This document shows positions 61,316 through 64,000 of a DNA stretch of 64,000 bases, piece by piece. How positions within the stretch are numbered: position 1 is the first letter of the stretch; the number at the start of each line of letters is the position of its first letter. The translations under genes were made by a program, and so were the position numbers. The DNA comes from Trichobilharzia regenti (Eukaryota > Platyhelminthes > Trematoda > Strigeidida > Schistosomatidae), in assembly GCA_944472135.2 (NCBI GenBank), contig OX235266.1, positions 18,246,186 through 18,310,185 of the forward strand. Direction: 5' to 3'. The notes beneath the pieces are model-generated. The model saw nothing but the letters and a program-made list of their open reading frames with translations, was not told where the DNA came from and searched no databases.

Positions 61316-62653
61316 ATGTCGTGTGTGTGTGTGTGGGGGGGGCTTTGTTTCTCCTTCTCACCTTCCGCCTCAAAAATCCCACTCAATCCATCGACCCACA
61401 CACACACACGCACGCAAACATGCATTCATTTGTAATTGTGCATTTTTTAACGTCGTCATTACGTCATCACCACCATCATCATTTATACTCTTATCGTGAT
61501 CGTCAACACACACACACAAACACGCACACATATAGACATTTTCTAGCAGAAAGTGATAATAATAAGGATCAGTTGATTCTCCTTTTTGATCTCACTTGCC
61601 TATTTATTAATAATATAATTATTATTAATGTTGGTACTACTATGTATATTTCAACCGTGTACAATAATATTTTGATTTCCCCAATGGGTTGATTCATTGA
61701 TCAATCAAAATATCCGTCATTTAATGAATGAATGCATGACATGTCATGTCTCCTACCCAGTATATGGATGCTTCGATGATATATATCTAAAGATTAAATT
61801 GATGAAATAGTTTGAAGGCGGTGTCTGGCGAGATCGGATCCCAGGAACTAGGTAACTCTCGTAGTCCAAGTGGTTTGAAACGACACGGATGCGCGCTGGT
61901 TTCCTAGTCACTACCACCCGTGTGAGTGAGTGAGTGAGTTCCAAGTGGGATGAAATGCCACACGTCTTGGATGTGGCTTTCCATCACCACCACCTGCTAG
62001 CTATAGACACTATTGAGTGATTTACTTATTATTATGTATGTATATTATCATATTCTCTTGTCGCCTCTTTTGTAGCCTTATTATTATTGATTTTATTATC
62101 GATTATATGCCCATGTGTAACAGCGGCTTCTCTTTCGCTGTCTGTGAATGTCTACACTGTGTATGTACTGCCTTCTTTTCAAGCATTCTTCATCACTCTT
62201 TCTTGTGTAATTTGGTTCTATTTTCCCTTTTCCCCTTGTTTTTTTATGTGATCTTCTCCTTTTTATGATCACTTTTCACCTTTTTTTCTCTGAACATTCA
62301 AATACTATTGAAGACTAGTTAATAAGTAGTATATACCGCTTGTCTTCATTTTAATTAAAAGTAGTAGTAGTATCGGTCCTAGCCTCCTCCGTTTACGTTA
62401 CACATTACGTGAACTGGATCTTGTTCTCTTTCTCAGATATTCTTTCTCATATTATGTCATTGAATGAATGAACACCTTGTGTTTTTTTGTGGCACATAAA
62501 TTCGTATCTTTCTTTCACTGAACTTTCTCTATTTGTCTTTCTCTGTTCATCATCATCTTCTTCATATTGATTTATTAATTGATTTTTTTTTGTAATCGAT
62601 ATGAGTATGAATGAATGATAATATTCTCTTTGTAAAAAAATAAAATCAATAAA
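61316..62653 (+). other. HOOK 3' UTR with tandem AATAAA signals
   Basis: AT-rich, low-complexity sequence (TG, CA and TTA runs) without open frames follows the HOOK stop. Two AATAAA hexamers at 62639-62644 and 62648-62653 are followed by a T-rich stretch, making them the best poly(A) site candidates; the UTR would be about 1.3 kb. A SINE-like fragment lies at about 61820-61990. The 3' end is inferred, not proven. Confidence 0.5.
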
Positions 62654-63239
62654 TTTCTCTTCTATCATGGATTTTATTGATTTATTTAATGTCTTTTTTG
62701 TGTGAGTCGCTAGTGAGATGTGTGTGTGTGTGTGTTATTACATTGTGCCGAAATGGCGGCTGGGAGGGGAGGAGTAGATGGATGAAAGCGCGGTAGTTAT
62801 ATGCTCCTATAAAAGAACAACATGCGTTTCATGCGATAGAGCGAATATGTTCATTCAGACATCTATAAAACACAAAATAATTGAGCAAAGAAGAATATCC
62901 ACTTTTCGATGATTTCCTCTTTTGGCCCTACAATTAGATATCTCAAGTATTGGTTTGTAGGGATTTGATTGGTTACAGGATTTTCATCATGAGCTGATAT
63001 TAGTTGGAGAACCATTGGAAAACCATCTGGGAGTACTGGACAGCTGTTTCGTCCTAGTTTGGGACATAGAATATTCTAGATTAGTAGTGAATAACAATAT
63101 TAGCTTTTTTTTTTAATAATATCGATTTGTAAAGTATGATCACAATGGGATTACAGTTCATTAAAGATGCTTAAACTATAATAATAATAAAGATATAGTA
63201 GCAAATAGAACATCAACTAAAATTAGGGAAATTGCGCAA
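62654..63239. other. downstream region with SINE-beta fragment
   Basis: 62955-63065 on the minus strand: GTCCCAAACTAGGACGAAAC then AGCTGTC and CAGTACTCC, the 3' half of a SINE-beta hammerhead with consensus-like sequence; the CTGAAGA side is cut off. A TG run lies at about 62718-62734. No gene recognised. Confidence 0.6.
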
Positions 63240-63990
63240 AAATTCAGGAAAGTTCAAACCTAAATGGCCAAAGTAATGATAATGTTTGAACTAACTTCTT
63301 TTGGATAGATAAATTAGGCTTGTTAATGTGGATCCACACAGCCTCAGCAATACTTAGTAGTCGAACTCTTAAGGCGAAATTGAGATTTGTTGGTATACGG
63401 TAAATGACTCTGAAAGCAGCCTGGTTAACGTCAATCTTGTGTTTTGTCTCCACAAGATGAGATAGAATAGCGCTGTGAATAGATTTTGTTTGTCCTTTGC
63501 TTAACCAACCACGCAGGGAGATGTTCGGAAATCCGATAAGAAACACGCCTAATTTTACGGCCTATGCAACCAACTGGCTCCACAGGAGCAGTTAAATTGG
63601 TAGATACACATGGAAGAGGCGAAATTAGACAGTTTGTCTTTTACTCTCGAGCGCAATATAGGAGTGGTTTTGAAGACACAGCGGAATTCGGCAGTAGGGA
63701 ATGCTATTTTCACCACTAGGGTCTCGTTAGTATCTCGCTGATATTGTCCCCAAGGAACTGCATTTGTGGGAATATAAGGCCTTGTTTGGAACTGTTGGTA
63801 ACTTGGGCAGCCTTCATTTTTGATTCCTATTCTTATCAAAAATAATTTCTAGATAACTATTTTAACTTAGCAACCGTTTAATATTATTAAGCACTTCATC
63901 AGGACATTCATCTGAGCGAATTGCTGTTGCTCCGTGGCTGACCAAGCACTTTATCAGATTGCGTTTGTATTTCAAGGGTACGAAGCTGAA
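63240..63990 (-). mobile_element. PLE-5 GIY-YIG region, runs to window edge
   Basis: Minus frames 63555-63839 (VFKTTPILRSRVKDKLSNFA, IYQFNCSCGASWLHRP) and 63244-63546 (WLSKGQTKSIHSAILSHLVE, AFRVIYRIPTNLNFALRVRL, AEAVWIHINKPNLSIQKK) give the PLE order: linker, GIY-YIG with Cys pair, C-terminal block. The GIY-YIG core is damaged (SWLHRP for YIGRT). It lies outside the HOOK gene. Confidence 0.8.
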
Positions 63991-64000
63991 AAAATGAGTA

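Overview
The window reads as nuclear DNA of a schistosome or close trematode relative. The reasons are an AT-rich genome with very long introns, Sm-alpha-type SINEs carrying hammerhead ribozymes, RTE-like LINEs with trinucleotide tails, Penelope-like elements, and a Merlin DNA transposon. Species is not decided. There is no bacterial operon, CRISPR array, rRNA cluster or convincing functional tRNA gene.

One host gene spans most of the window on the + strand: the orthologue of HOOK, the coiled-coil dynein adaptor. Ten exons (7825-7876, 14333-14481, 23493-23642, 31368-31451, 37808-38120, 43665-43729, 49115-49492, 54339-54411, 56695-57482, 61028-61315) join with matching phases into 779 codons plus stop. 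They run from the end of the N-terminal Hook domain to the C-terminus. The exons for the first part of the Hook domain were not found and probably lie before base 1. The 3' UTR probably ends near 62.65 kb. Coding sequence is about 2.3 kb of a 53.5 kb span.

The rest is intron packed with transposable elements, many nested. Labels used here are local. LINE-A is RTE-like (SR2-type endonuclease and RT, TAA tails): 1.45-4.78, 9.45-10.49, 15.46-17.87, 23.98-25.3, 41.7-42.9 kb and fragments. LINE-B has an RT with a YADD motif and CAGA or CAGT tails; it has many 5'-truncated copies (15.6, 24.0, 29.3, 30.3, 33.1, 35.2, 51.5, 58.3 kb). LINE-C has an AAAT tail; its best copy is 26.9-28.5 kb on the minus strand. 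LINE-D has a GTAAA tail (45.8 kb). Penelope-like elements (PLE) with GIY-YIG ends lie at 0.2, 8.1-11.4, 37.0, 38.5, 47.9, 55.7, 57.6 and 63.2 kb, often with inverted terminal tails. There are four solo-LTR-like repeats and one dead Merlin copy (20.0-20.85 kb).

The most interesting layer is the non-autonomous one. Two tRNA-headed SINE families (Sm-alpha, and a second here called SINE-beta) both carry hammerhead ribozyme motifs. SINE-A joins a tRNA-like head to the 5' UTR and 3' end of LINE-A. LINE-C and LINE-D each have an internally deleted derivative made of 5' UTR plus 3' end. Many insertions have perfect 11-13 bp target-site duplications, so their order can be read directly from the nesting.
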